Shown here: in pieces, positions 29,106 to 38,000 of the stretch
Layout: each line of letters begins with the position of its first letter
Position numbering within the stretch: position 1 is the first letter of the stretch
Assembly (NCBI RefSeq): GCF_003477605.1
Contig: NZ_QUDR01000004.1
Span: forward strand, 91,952 to 155,951
Direction of reading: 5' to 3'
Source of the DNA: Clostridium sp. AF37-5
GTDB lineage: Bacteria > Bacillota > Clostridia > Lachnospirales > Lachnospiraceae
DNA: 64,000 nt
The notes under the pieces: model-generated
What the model was told of the DNA's origin: nothing
The model's database searches: none
What the model saw: only the letters and a program-made list of their open reading frames with translations
Program-made: the position numbers and the translations under genes

Positions 29106-29306
29106 TCAATCTTTCACATCATATTCACCACGATTAAAACGCCTCATAGTTTCATTTTTCCCTTTAAGAACAAGATCTCTGTTGAGTGCCTCATGATCTG
29201 TGTGATAACCGTCTGGTGGAGTTCTATTATTAAATTTAATTTCATCCCAGTGACCTAACAGATAACATACGATTATTGTTAATATTCCACTAATTAATTC
29301 TGCCAT
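29106..29306 (-). CDS. Small single-pass membrane protein
   Basis: A 66-residue protein with one N-terminal hydrophobic helix (AELISGILTIIVCYLLGHW) and a charged cytoplasmic tail ending RGEYDVKD. GGAGG 8 nt before the ATG at 29306 sets the start. An 80-nt element also found upstream of the exonuclease gene at 39.7 kb lies 71 nt before this start. Function unknown. Confidence 0.55.
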   Translation of the reverse strand: MAELISGILTIIVCYLLGHWDEIKFNNRTPPDGYHTDHEALNRDLVLKGKNETMRRFNRGEYDVKD

Positions 29307-29376
29307 AATAAATTCCTCCTTAATTGAATATTTTTTCAAAATATAGTTACTGCTGTTATAGTTTGTCACCCCTTCC

Positions 29377-29456
29377 TTCCCTTTCGATGCCTTTATCCTA
29401 CCACACTTTGTTGTCCAATAAACATCCCACCAGGCATATTTATAACATATTACTCA
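29377..29456 (-). repeat. 80-nt duplicated upstream element, copy A
   Basis: Identical at 65 of 80 positions, without gaps, to 39759-39838. Conserved blocks on the minus strand are TGAGTAATATGTTATAAATA, GTTTATTGGACA and TGTGGTAGGAT. It precedes a minus-strand gene in both places, so a shared promoter or operator is likely. The rest of the 29307-29990 gap is AT-rich without convincing genes apart from the candidate RNA. Confidence 0.7.
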
Positions 29457-29792
29457 CTTTCATTGATGAAATCTTCTCATATTTTGCCAAGCCTAAAATC
29501 CTTTATTTTTAAGTTTTTTTACTTTGTTACCTCGAAACAAATGAGCTAAAAGTGCTGACTAAACTTTCTAACAGGGCCTTACCCCAAGTAGAATACCTCT
29601 GCCAGCTTTTTTATTGCACTGTTATTCCTATACTGTTATATCAGATACATAATGTTTCAAATGAAGGAAAGCGTATAAATGAATATAAGTTATGGATACT
29701 ATCATGGATACAAAATCAAATAACCGTTTAGGTATGTTATCAGGTTAGAATTTTTGCTTGCATTTTTTCTAAGTATATAGTATAGTACATGT

Positions 29793-29852
29793 GTTGAGAA
29801 AGGTGTATGTTTTCGGACTACACTGGGGGAGTCACTCTGTGGCTCCCTTTTA
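29793..29852 (+). ncRNA. Candidate small RNA with own promoter and terminator
   Basis: A promoter TTGCAT (29758-29763), 17-nt spacer, TATAGT (29781-29786) points to a start near 29793. About 35 nt later comes a hairpin GGGAGTCAC-TCT-GTGGCTCCC (29827-29847) followed by TTTT. No ribosome site or ORF lies between, so a roughly 60-nt RNA is plausible. The T-tract is short and the family is unknown. Confidence 0.35.
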
Positions 29853-29990
29853 TGTTACACATTTTTGACAGATGGCAGGCAAAAATGTGGTTCTCGTAAC
29901 TCCCCCCATTTATCACAATATCCTTGGTGCACTGAATGATGAAACATCGCAGTATTTTAAGCAGTATAAGACTAATTTGAGGTGGACCAA

Positions 29991-30296
29991 TTAAGCTCTG
30001 TCAAATAGTTGAAAATCCACATCAACCAAGGTAAGATAGCCTTTCGTATAATCAAAATCACTTTTTATCAATTCAGCCTTCTTTATTGCTTCTTCGTAAT
30101 CTGACGGTTCCGGCAATTCTTTCCCGTCTTCCTCGTATGTTTTTCCTGTCATGCCAATAGCATCTCGTGCCATTTCAATTGCATCTACCAAATCATGACC
30201 TTCCGTAAAAATCGCAAAATCCGGCACATACACTAACTGCATTCCTCCATCTTCCCTGATAAATGCCGGATATGCCCGCTTTTTGTTCTTTTGCAT
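29991..30296 (-). CDS. hicB: HicB-family antitoxin, orphan
   Basis: A 101-residue protein with the partly degraded RNase-H-like fold of HicB antitoxins (YPAFIREDGGMQLVYVPDF, then FTEGHDLVDAIEMARDAIG). GGAGG precedes the ATG by nine bases. No HicA toxin reading frame lies on either side; instead a small unknown gene sits upstream in the same transcript. It may be a solitary regulator or the survivor of a lost module. Confidence 0.7.
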   Translation of the reverse strand: MQKNKKRAYPAFIREDGGMQLVYVPDFAIFTEGHDLVDAIEMARDAIGMTGKTYEEDGKELPEPSDYEEAIKKAELIKSDFDYTKGYLTLVDVDFQLFDRA

Positions 30297-30311
30297 AAAA
30301 CAACACCTCCA

Positions 30312-30539
30312 TTAATACTCTTTTTCAATTTCCGTTTCAATTCCATACATAGTCTTGAAATATTCCAAATCAGCCGACGTTTTTATCAGCATAATTTCTC
30401 TCATTTTGCCTGTATGAATATTTTTAAATCCAGCAATCTGCTCCCCATTGCAAATGCTCGCTTTAATAATGGGCTTTTCATTTTCTCTGTCAAAATCTCC
30501 ACTTGGTGCAGCCTTTTCTTTTTTCTTAAAAAATCCCAT
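30312..30539 (-). CDS. Small hypothetical protein upstream of hicB
   Basis: A 75-residue protein: Lys-rich start MGFFKKKEKAAPSG, then a short alpha/beta region ending YGIETEIEKEY. GAAGGTGG precedes the ATG at 30539; the longer reading upstream is read through the type I-C repeats and is spurious. It ends 15 nt before hicB, so they are likely cotranscribed. A C-terminal fragment of a duplicate lies at 28601-28652. Confidence 0.55.
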   Translation of the reverse strand: MGFFKKKEKAAPSGDFDRENEKPIIKASICNGEQIAGFKNIHTGKMREIMLIKTSADLEYFKTMYGIETEIEKEY

Positions 30540-30624
30540 AGCAGCCACCTTCTTTCGGTTGAAATGTTTGGTCTTAGTGTAACATGAGTTGGGGGTGGGT
30601 GGCAAGGGGAGTTGGCAGAAAGGC

Positions 30625-30722
30625 ATTTCAATCCACACTCCCGCAAGGGGAGTGACAATCAACCTCCTGTATGAATATATGTGCTGAATTATTTCAATCC
30701 ACACTCCCACAAGGGGAGTGAC
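30625..30722. CRISPR. Two-repeat type I-C-like CRISPR remnant
   Basis: Two 32-nt repeats at 30625-30656 and 30691-30722 differ at one base (CTCCCGCAAGG versus CTCCCACAAGG) and flank a 34-nt spacer. Repeat sequence (start ATTTCAATCC, hairpin CACTCCC / GGGGAGTG) and the 32/34 geometry are those of type I-C arrays. No type I-C cas gene is in the window. Confidence 0.85.
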
Positions 30723-30820
30723 CTCACCTCACATTTTAATTCTTCATAATTGCTAAATAGTTTCATAAACACTGCTGTCAAAGCAGCAGAAGATAGCAAT
30801 GCCGTTAAAATACTTTCCAT
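30689..30820 (-). CDS. Possible 43-residue membrane peptide running into the I-C repeat
   Basis: The ORF begins MESILTALLSSAALTAVF, one hydrophobic helix, with AGAGG at good spacing before the ATG. Its last ten residues (SLPLWECGLK) and stop are encoded by the I-C repeat. Size and build resemble small membrane toxins or regulatory peptides. Support is limited. Confidence 0.35.
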   Translation of the reverse strand: MESILTALLSSAALTAVFMKLFSNYEELKCEVRSLPLWECGLK

Positions 30821-30990
30821 AGTATATTCCTCTCTTTCTTTTTTTCTACTCTATATATAAAATATTATTGTTTATCATTTGTATATCTATAATGCGTTCT
30901 TTGATACAAAAATAATAATTGCTATTATATTGAACTTGATAAATTTTACAATAACCAAACTTCTTCAGCGCATTTTTATCCTTAATCATA

Positions 30991-32606
30991 GTTTTTCAAT
31001 AGCTCAGTTCTTTCAGGTACTAAAACCCTATTAGACAGAAGGGCAACCATTCAAGAGTTTTACGATAACTCAATTCTTCCAGGTACTAAAACTGGGGAAA
31101 TGTCGCGCCCAATCTTTTCTGAGTTTTACGATAACTCAATTCTTCCAGGTACTAAAACCTTTGCCGGACAAAGTAGTAATTAAATTCTGTTTTACGATAA
31201 CTCAATCCTTCCAGGTACTAAAACGATGCATTGTAAGCCACGAACATGGAGACCGTTTTACGATAACTCAATCCTTCCAGGTACTAAAACCCATTCTCGG
31301 AAGTGTGTTTACAGATACAGAGTTTTACGATAACTCAATCCTTCCAGGTACTAAAACTCGAAACTGCTATGAATGAAGAATATGCTTGTTTTACGATAAC
31401 TCAATCCTTCCAGGTACTAAAACCGAACTGCACGAAATTATATTTGCAAACTGGTTTTACGATAACTCAATCCTTCCAGGTACTAAAACCCAACTGTTCA
31501 AAACCAAGACTAAAATACTGTTTTACGATAACTCAATCCTTCCAGGTACTAAAACCGAATTGCACAAAGTTATACTTGCAAACGGGTTTTACGATAACTC
31601 AATCCTTCCAGGTACTAAAACTGAGTGCTTTTTTAGCCGCATGACTAAACTGTTTTACGATAACTCAATCCTTCCAGGTACTAAAACCCATATCGGTTGA
31701 TAAATAAAATTTACCATGTTTTACGATAACTCAATCCTTCCAGGTACTAAAACCATGTATCAAAGATGGTACGTTGTAAAGTGGTTTTACGATAACTCAA
31801 TCCTTCCAGGTACTAAAACAGTCTTGCTTGGTGTAATCTTGACTACTTCGTTTTACGATAACTCAATCCTTCCAGGTACTAAAACTGTTACCACCTGCTT
31901 TCTAATACTCTTTTAGTTTTACGATAACTCAATCCTTCCAGGTACTAAAACCGCGGTGTCTCTTGTGTCCTGCGATAATCTGTTTTACGATAACTCAATC
32001 CTTCCAGGTACTAAAACCTTAAAGGGTTAAATGAATTGCTTGGTGGGTTTTACGATAACTCAATTCTTCCAGGTACTAAAACGACAGTCGGGGATGCTTG
32101 CCAAAGGCAATAGTTTTACGATAACTCAATTCTTCCAGGTACTAAAACCATTTTTTGTTTACTTTCTGCACAACTTTAGTTTTACGATAACTCAATTCTT
32201 CCAGGTACTAAAACATCCCCCAAATGTAGAATCACATCATCTTCGTTTTACGATAACTCAATTCTTCCAGGTACTAAAACTGCCATTTCTGCACTTTTTA
32301 CATTTGTATGTTTTACGATAACTCAATTCTTCCAGGTACTAAAACTCTACTGTATTGAGTACCTTAGAAGTGATTGTTTTACGATAACTCAATTCTTCCA
32401 GGTACTAAAACCCATCTTTGGTAAAAACTATATCTTCAAAGTTTTACGATAACTCAATTCTTCCAGGTACTAAAACCAAAAGGACGTGGAACGTACCGTA
32501 GAGGAGTTTTACGATAACTCAATTCTTCCAGGTACTAAAACAGCTTCTGAAGCGGAGGCAACTTTAGTCGGTTTTACGATAACTCAATTCTTCCAGGTAC
32601 TAAAAC
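30991..32606 (-). CRISPR. Type II-A CRISPR array, 25 repeats and 24 spacers
   Basis: Thirty-six-nt repeats alternate with 29-31-nt spacers. In crRNA sense (minus strand) the repeat begins GTTTTAGTACCTGGAAG and ends GAGTTATCGTAAAAC. The first unit at 30991-31026 is degenerate, marking the leader-distal end; the leader lies to the right at 32607. Repeats 2-3 and 17-25 read CAATTC on the plus strand, repeats 4-16 read CAATCC. Spacers at 31424-31453 and 31556-31585 are near-identical. Short ORFs across the array are translations of the repeat. Confidence 0.98.
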
Positions 32607-32679
32607 ATCAAATTTGCCCCCCTTCACTTTTAATACTATTATAATTATATATTACATATTTAATAATCGCAACACTATT
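32607..32679 (-). promoter_or_regulatory. CRISPR leader and pre-crRNA promoter
   Basis: Between csn2 and the first repeat, on the minus strand: TTGCGA (32667-32672), 17-nt spacer, TATAAT (32644-32649), with a second TATAAT at 32638-32643. The leader ends in a G-rich stretch and GCAAATTTGAT against the repeat, the region where new spacers should be integrated. Confidence 0.75.
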
Positions 32680-33666
32680 TCAAAAATCACTATCGTGCAA
32701 AAACTCATACTCCATACTATTCAAGCCAGATATCTCCCCTTGATTAATACATAATGTTTTATTCAATAATTTAAGAATAACAAATGAATCAAATAATATA
32801 CTGTTATTTGATTTGCCAATTTTATGTACAATTTCACACATAAGTTTATCTACATTCTTATTTCGAAACAAATTCGACGGATAATTTCTTTCGAGGAATT
32901 CTTCTAAACGTTCCTTTGTCGGAAAACAAAAAACTCCATCATTAACAACATTTATCCCATGAAAATACTCCACGGAAAAATCAACGTATTCATTTAATAT
33001 TATTGACAATATTATCCAAACAGAAGTTTCCTTGATATACCTTTTTATAAATACACAAAACTCTTTATATTCTCTTGCAGTCAATAACGTTTCTATATTT
33101 TTTAAAATAATCAGTCTTTTTTCGCCATCGTCCTTTTGCAGTTCCTTCTGTAAATTCAAATAAACCATAAGTAATTCCCAATTTCCTATTTCATTTAATT
33201 CTCTATCATCATCTAACATAACTACTGTTTTTTGAAGCATATTCACCAAATCATTCATTTTATAACCAAATGCAATTCCTCCAAGTGATGTGGCTACTTT
33301 ACTATTTATGCCTTTATATATTTTCTCCATATGTAAAGCAATTTTTTCCAATTCTACATTTGCAGAAAAATCACTAATTTGTGTTTCAAAATATTTCATC
33401 ATCATACTTGTTTTTGTCATTGATATTTCCTTAATAATATCCTCCCGTTCTCTAATAAGACTTACTGTAAAATATTTTTTACCAACTTCATGTCCTTCTG
33501 ATAATATTTCACAATTTTTCTGACTTAAAATTTTCCCAGTTCCAAAATAATTATGTAATGCATTTACAATATTTTCTTTTGCTATCATATTTTCACCACA
33601 TAATTGTGAAAAAGGCAATAAATTTAGCATATATTCTTTGTTCTCATATCTTATTGTCAAATTCAT
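32680..33666 (-). CDS. csn2: Long Csn2-type adaptation protein
   Basis: A 328-residue protein in the position of csn2: last cas gene before the leader, starting within the final bases of cas2 (4-nt ATGA overlap). Length fits the long Csn2 variant of Streptococcus thermophilus CRISPR1-like systems rather than the 220-residue form. The sequence is rich in Lys/Glu helices (KKYFTVSLIREREDIIKEI; EKIALHMEKIYKGI) and has no obvious nuclease motif. Csn2 rings bind DNA ends during spacer capture. AAGGAGG precedes the ATG. The family is assigned by context and length. Confidence 0.75.
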   Translation of the reverse strand: MNLTIRYENKEYMLNLLPFSQLCGENMIAKENIVNALHNYFGTGKILSQKNCEILSEGHEVGKKYFTVSLIREREDIIKEISMTKTSMMMKYFETQISDFSANVELEKIALHMEKIYKGINSKVATSLGGIAFGYKMNDLVNMLQKTVVMLDDDRELNEIGNWELLMVYLNLQKELQKDDGEKRLIILKNIETLLTAREYKEFCVFIKRYIKETSVWIILSIILNEYVDFSVEYFHGINVVNDGVFCFPTKERLEEFLERNYPSNLFRNKNVDKLMCEIVHKIGKSNNSILFDSFVILKLLNKTLCINQGEISGLNSMEYEFLHDSDF

Positions 33667-33986
33667 ATAACTATAAACCTCCTTTCTCCTATTTTACTTT
33701 CCGTTTGGTTTTTACAGCCAACTAGCAACTTCATATCTTCATATTGTTTTTCAGTCACAATTAGTAAACGAACATTTCCATTTTCAGGCAAAAATTTCTC
33801 AATACGTTTTTGAAGACGTTTACAAAAATCCCGATTTGGACAAGTTCTAACATATATAGAATATTGCATCATATAAAATCCTTCTCTAATAATATTTTTT
33901 CGAAAAATCCGATAAGCTCTTTTCTCTTTTTCTGTTTCCATTGGCAAATCAAACATACACATCATTCTCATAACTCTATACTTCAT
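33663..33986 (-). CDS. cas2: CRISPR-associated endonuclease Cas2
   Basis: A 107-residue ferredoxin-fold protein beginning MKYRVMRMMCMFDLP, with the conserved Asp13 after the first strand and a MMQYSIYVRTCPNRD second-strand region typical of Cas2. It dimerises between Cas1 dimers in the integration complex. It overlaps cas1 by 11 nt and csn2 by 4 nt, so the three adaptation genes are translationally coupled. Confidence 0.95.
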   Translation of the reverse strand: MKYRVMRMMCMFDLPMETEKEKRAYRIFRKNIIREGFYMMQYSIYVRTCPNRDFCKRLQKRIEKFLPENGNVRLLIVTEKQYEDMKLLVGCKNQTESKIGERRFIVI

Positions 33987-34887
33987 CCTTTTCCCCCAAA
34001 TAATTCATAATACTTGGATAAACAATTTCCTTTCTTCTATGTGCAAACAATGCCGCAATATCTGATACATATTCTTCTAAAGCATTGCATATATACATAA
34101 CTCTGCCTTTATACCTCATTTTATGATTTAGTATATTGATAAGTTGGTGACGGTGTTCAGGCTTAAAATACTTCTCGTTCTGCAACCACTTATAAGCACA
34201 TAAATCCACAAAAGGTCGAAATGGTTCAATCATATCATCAACTAAATTAAACCGATTATACTCATTGCAATGATGAATTCCCAATTGACTATTTAATCCA
34301 TAACCAACACATAATCTAGCAAGAAACGAACGCAATATAGCATATCCAAAATCCAACCCTGAATTTAATAATATATTATCATTCCCTCTAGAAAAAGTGC
34401 ATCCCATTAATTCATTAAAATATAATTTAGCAACATGTGCTTCTCTATTATTCGCATCCCCGGATTCAACTTGTTCTATAAATTCCCTAATTGCACAAAT
34501 CACCTTTTCGCTCTTACCTAACATTTCCAACACATTTGCTTGATTTTCAATTTTGGCTTTTACAATCTGTTGCCATAACTGATTATAATACTCTTTAGAC
34601 TTTTCAATTTGATATCCTATCATTTTGGAAACTCTACTATGATTGTCATAAGATGAATAAAATCCAATTGGCAAATGTTCCTGATTACACAGTACAACAC
34701 CAACATTATAATCAGCCAACAAACACAGTATGCGTGCAGTGATTGTGACTTTAAGATTATCCAATACAAGAACAGAAATATCAGCAATTGGTATCCATAT
34801 TTCATCATCTTCTTTAATCACAACCAAATTATCCAATTTCATTTTGATAAATACATCATTTTCTATTAAAACAACACGAAATCCCAT
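33976..34887 (-). CDS. cas1: CRISPR-associated integrase Cas1
   Basis: A 303-residue Cas1, the integrase that inserts spacers at the leader end. Metal-binding residues are E149 (NREAHVAKLYF), H205 or H206 (GIHHCNEYNRFNL) and an acidic residue in DDMIEPFRP (E221). GGAGG precedes the ATG. Only the tracrRNA separates it from cas9, the order seen in type II-A loci with St1-like Cas9. Confidence 0.96.
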   Translation of the reverse strand: MGFRVVLIENDVFIKMKLDNLVVIKEDDEIWIPIADISVLVLDNLKVTITARILCLLADYNVGVVLCNQEHLPIGFYSSYDNHSRVSKMIGYQIEKSKEYYNQLWQQIVKAKIENQANVLEMLGKSEKVICAIREFIEQVESGDANNREAHVAKLYFNELMGCTFSRGNDNILLNSGLDFGYAILRSFLARLCVGYGLNSQLGIHHCNEYNRFNLVDDMIEPFRPFVDLCAYKWLQNEKYFKPEHRHQLINILNHKMRYKGRVMYICNALEEYVSDIAALFAHRRKEIVYPSIMNYLGEKDEV

Positions 34888-34900
34888 AGTACCCTCCTAT

Positions 34901-34991
34901 AAAAAAAAGGACATCCGTCGATGTCCTTGATTTCGGCATAAAGCCTTGTTTTAGTAGATCTGAAAAAATTGAGTTATCGTAAAATCTACTG
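34901..34991 (-). ncRNA. tracrRNA
   Basis: On the minus strand, an anti-repeat (ATTTTACGATAACTCAATT, then TACTAAAAC) pairs with almost the whole CRISPR repeat. It is followed by a nexus hairpin AAGGCTTTATGCCG and a terminator stem AGGACATC / GATGTCCT with a run of T. A promoter TTGACA (35021-35026), 17-nt spacer, TAAACT (34998-35003) overlaps the cas9 stop region and predicts a start near 34991, a length of about 90 nt. It guides RNase III processing of crRNAs and binds Cas9. Confidence 0.93.
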
Positions 34992-35015
34992 TAATATAGT
35001 TTATCAAATACATCT

Positions 35016-38000
35016 TTAATTGTCAACATCTAATGTGAACTTTTCTTTTTGAGCATAATAACGATTCCCCAAAATATCCGTTCTAATCTTTTTTATTGAT
35101 ATTGCTTTCTTTAAACCTACAGGATGCCTTTTTTCATAATTTGCACATTCTATTGGTTTTGTTTCAATATAATTTGCATTTTGAGGCATTGTACGAGATA
35201 AAAAACGCTCAACATAGACTTTGCCCTTTAACTCATACTCAATATAATCATTTTTATACAGTGAAAACAAATACTCAAACTCCAACCTTGACAAGTCATT
35301 CAATGACATTCCAGATTGTAGCATTTCCTCATTCTTTAGCGCATTGCAATACGCTTTTTCGTCAATACGGTACCCTTCTGAAGTATACTTAAAATCTGAA
35401 TACTTAAGTCCAACTAAAAAATATCTCTTTTCTTTCCGGCTATAATATACATCCGTTCTATAAGGATTAATATTTTCCAAAACTACTTTTTGACAATTTG
35501 GTGATAAATTGTATTTATGCGATATATCTATACAACTACCAACCTCGCCACTTATATATTTTAAATTTGTTACCTTAGGACCATTATGCTTTTTCGAGCA
35601 TTTCCGAAAACAATCCCCCGTTTCCAACTCATATTGTACAAATGCATTTTTAGCATCACTATATTCGTTGAGAACCATTTTCAATTGTTCCCAGGTTTTC
35701 GGATCATTATGAAACATCAAAAAATCACTTTCCTTTCCGTTTGAAAGTTTCTTTTTCAAAGTATCATATCCCGTTTTGTCATATATATTTAATTTATAAA
35801 CAATCATATTTTTATCATCTATTCTTCGTGTTCCTCTTATTGTTTGTCTGCATAACTGCCTATTCGCTTTTTTGTCAACACGATGCCAATACTTAACTTT
35901 TTTCTCTGCATTTATTATATTGTCGCGAATAAGTTTCCATCTCTGTGAAAACATAACTTTCTGATATGTTGCATCATCCATATTTTTTGACCACAAACTA
36001 TAATTTGTAATTTCTTCATTTTCAAAATCAATAAATTCTTTTTGTATTAAATGATAAGCCTCATATCCCATCTGAGAAAAACATATAAGCATTGCATCTA
36101 CCGCATGATGAGAATAATCTTTTTCTCTATCTTTTGGTAACTGCATTGCCATACGCATTTGGCTTGTAAAGCTTCCTCTTACCACCTTAACTTTTGTTTC
36201 TGACTCCTTTGCTTTTATAAACGATTGAATACTATTAAGCACAACCCTTGACGCATACCTTGTATCATTTATATTTCTTGAAATAAACCTTTTTAATACG
36301 TCAATTTTTGTTATATCTTCTCTAAATAACAACTTATCCAATTTTGTTTTTGAAATCTTCTTTTTATCTTTTAATGTACAACAATAATCCACAAAATCAT
36401 CTAGTCCCCACATTTTTTTCGTTTCTCTCAAGTACATATACGGTGTTTGATTACCTTTTAATTGATTTTCTGTAGCATATACCAACACTTTATTTGTTCT
36501 GCTATCATCAAAAGAAATAGACCGCGGAATTATGTGGTCGATTTCAAAAGCATTTCTATTATTGACCAAATCATAAATATCTATCGTTTTTCCAGAATAT
36601 AAACACAAACCATCCTGTTCATTCCATAACTTTAATTTCATAGCCAATTTTTTATGCTTATAAAAATGATCCTCCGTAATATTATACCCATACTCATCCT
36701 TTACCTTTTTGATAATAGCCTTAAGCTCTTTTTCATTATTTTTTTGAAAATCTCGGATACGCTGTTTCTGCTCCTCCGTATTTCTATCTCTTGGCATTTC
36801 AATAACTATTTCCTTTGGCCAACCATATTTTTTTATTAATGCATTAATTATATCTACAGTTACACTAACAGAGCGACGTACTACAGGATTATATATATCA
36901 TCCAGTATTTCCTCTTTTGGCAATTTGCTATACTGTTTATACTTTTCAGTATCAGGTTTAAATACTCCCATCTCAGAGAATAACTGCATTTGATTTTTAG
37001 GCTGCTCATAAAGTTCAGGGATTAGTTCAAGCATCAATTTTTTTGAAAATTTATGCCACTTAGAAAACATTGATGCATTTTTACGACGTATCTCCATCAA
37101 TGTTTCTTGCATCTCTGTAGACATAACTACCCCATTCCTCTTAAAAGCACACAATATTGCTTCTTTTTCCGTATTAAGAGTCAGTATATCACCAATCTGA
37201 TCCAACTCATCTCTCGAAAAATAATCAACATCTAGTCCTACCTTCTCAAATTCACGACGAATTTTATTATATTGCTCCATCTTATGAAAAATTTCCTTGC
37301 CGTTTTTATCAATGCGACATCCTGTCAAATATTCGATTTTCTCTCCCATCACATCACTAATTATACGCTTCATATTAACTACCTTTTCAGTTTTTACTTT
37401 GCAAATAATTGCACATTTTTCCTCCTTTGAAAGTTTTCTATTATTTACATTAATATTATTTAAATCATTTAACAAATTAAACTCTTGTGCTGTATAAGAA
37501 GCTGCGGATATACGTCTCTCCTCAGTATATATACTGCATTTTCCAATTAGTTTTTCAAAAATATTTTCTTCTGTAATATATTGTCCTGTTTCGGGATTAA
37601 TAAGTGTTGTATATTTTCCATAATCTGTTCTGGACTTTTCATTACCTGGTCCCTCATAATACTCTCTTTTTCTTTCAAATATAGCCATATATTCTGAAAT
37701 AAATCCAGCACTAATAAAAGGGTGAAATTTTTTCTGCATATCTAGAAAATTAGTAATTTCTGTTTTATATGCGCTCTTAGTAAATACATTTGAAAAAGTA
37801 ATTTTTTCTTCATTATTGGTAGTAGTAATTTCCCCTCGATATTTACCATATTTACACAATCTTTCATATTGAATTTCACATGGCAATTTATTTTCATTCA
37901 ATTCCTTTTGATTGTATAATAAACCTTTTTTATATTCGCCGGTTGCATTTGTATCATCAACCACATCATCTAGATAGGATATTCCTCTATGTAATAACAT

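Noticed and set aside
29872-29994. Forty-codon plus-strand ORF starting MAGKNVVLVTPPIYHN
   Set aside because: It reads like protein sequence but has no ribosome site and a stop one codon before the ATG; it may be a fragment of a lost gene, not a supported CDS.
30540-30710. N-terminal extension of the 30.3-kb gene containing TPLAGVWIE
   Set aside because: It is read through type I-C repeats; the real start has its own ribosome site at 30539.
31490-31519. Third spacer that also begins with a similar CAACTG motif, possibly part of the related spacer pair
   Set aside because: Only the first part is similar and the rest does not align; chance similarity is likely.
31161-32321. Several plus-strand ORFs of 66-113 residues with repeated YDNSILPGTKT or FTITQSFQVLK
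   Set aside because: They are translations of the CRISPR repeats and have no ribosome sites.
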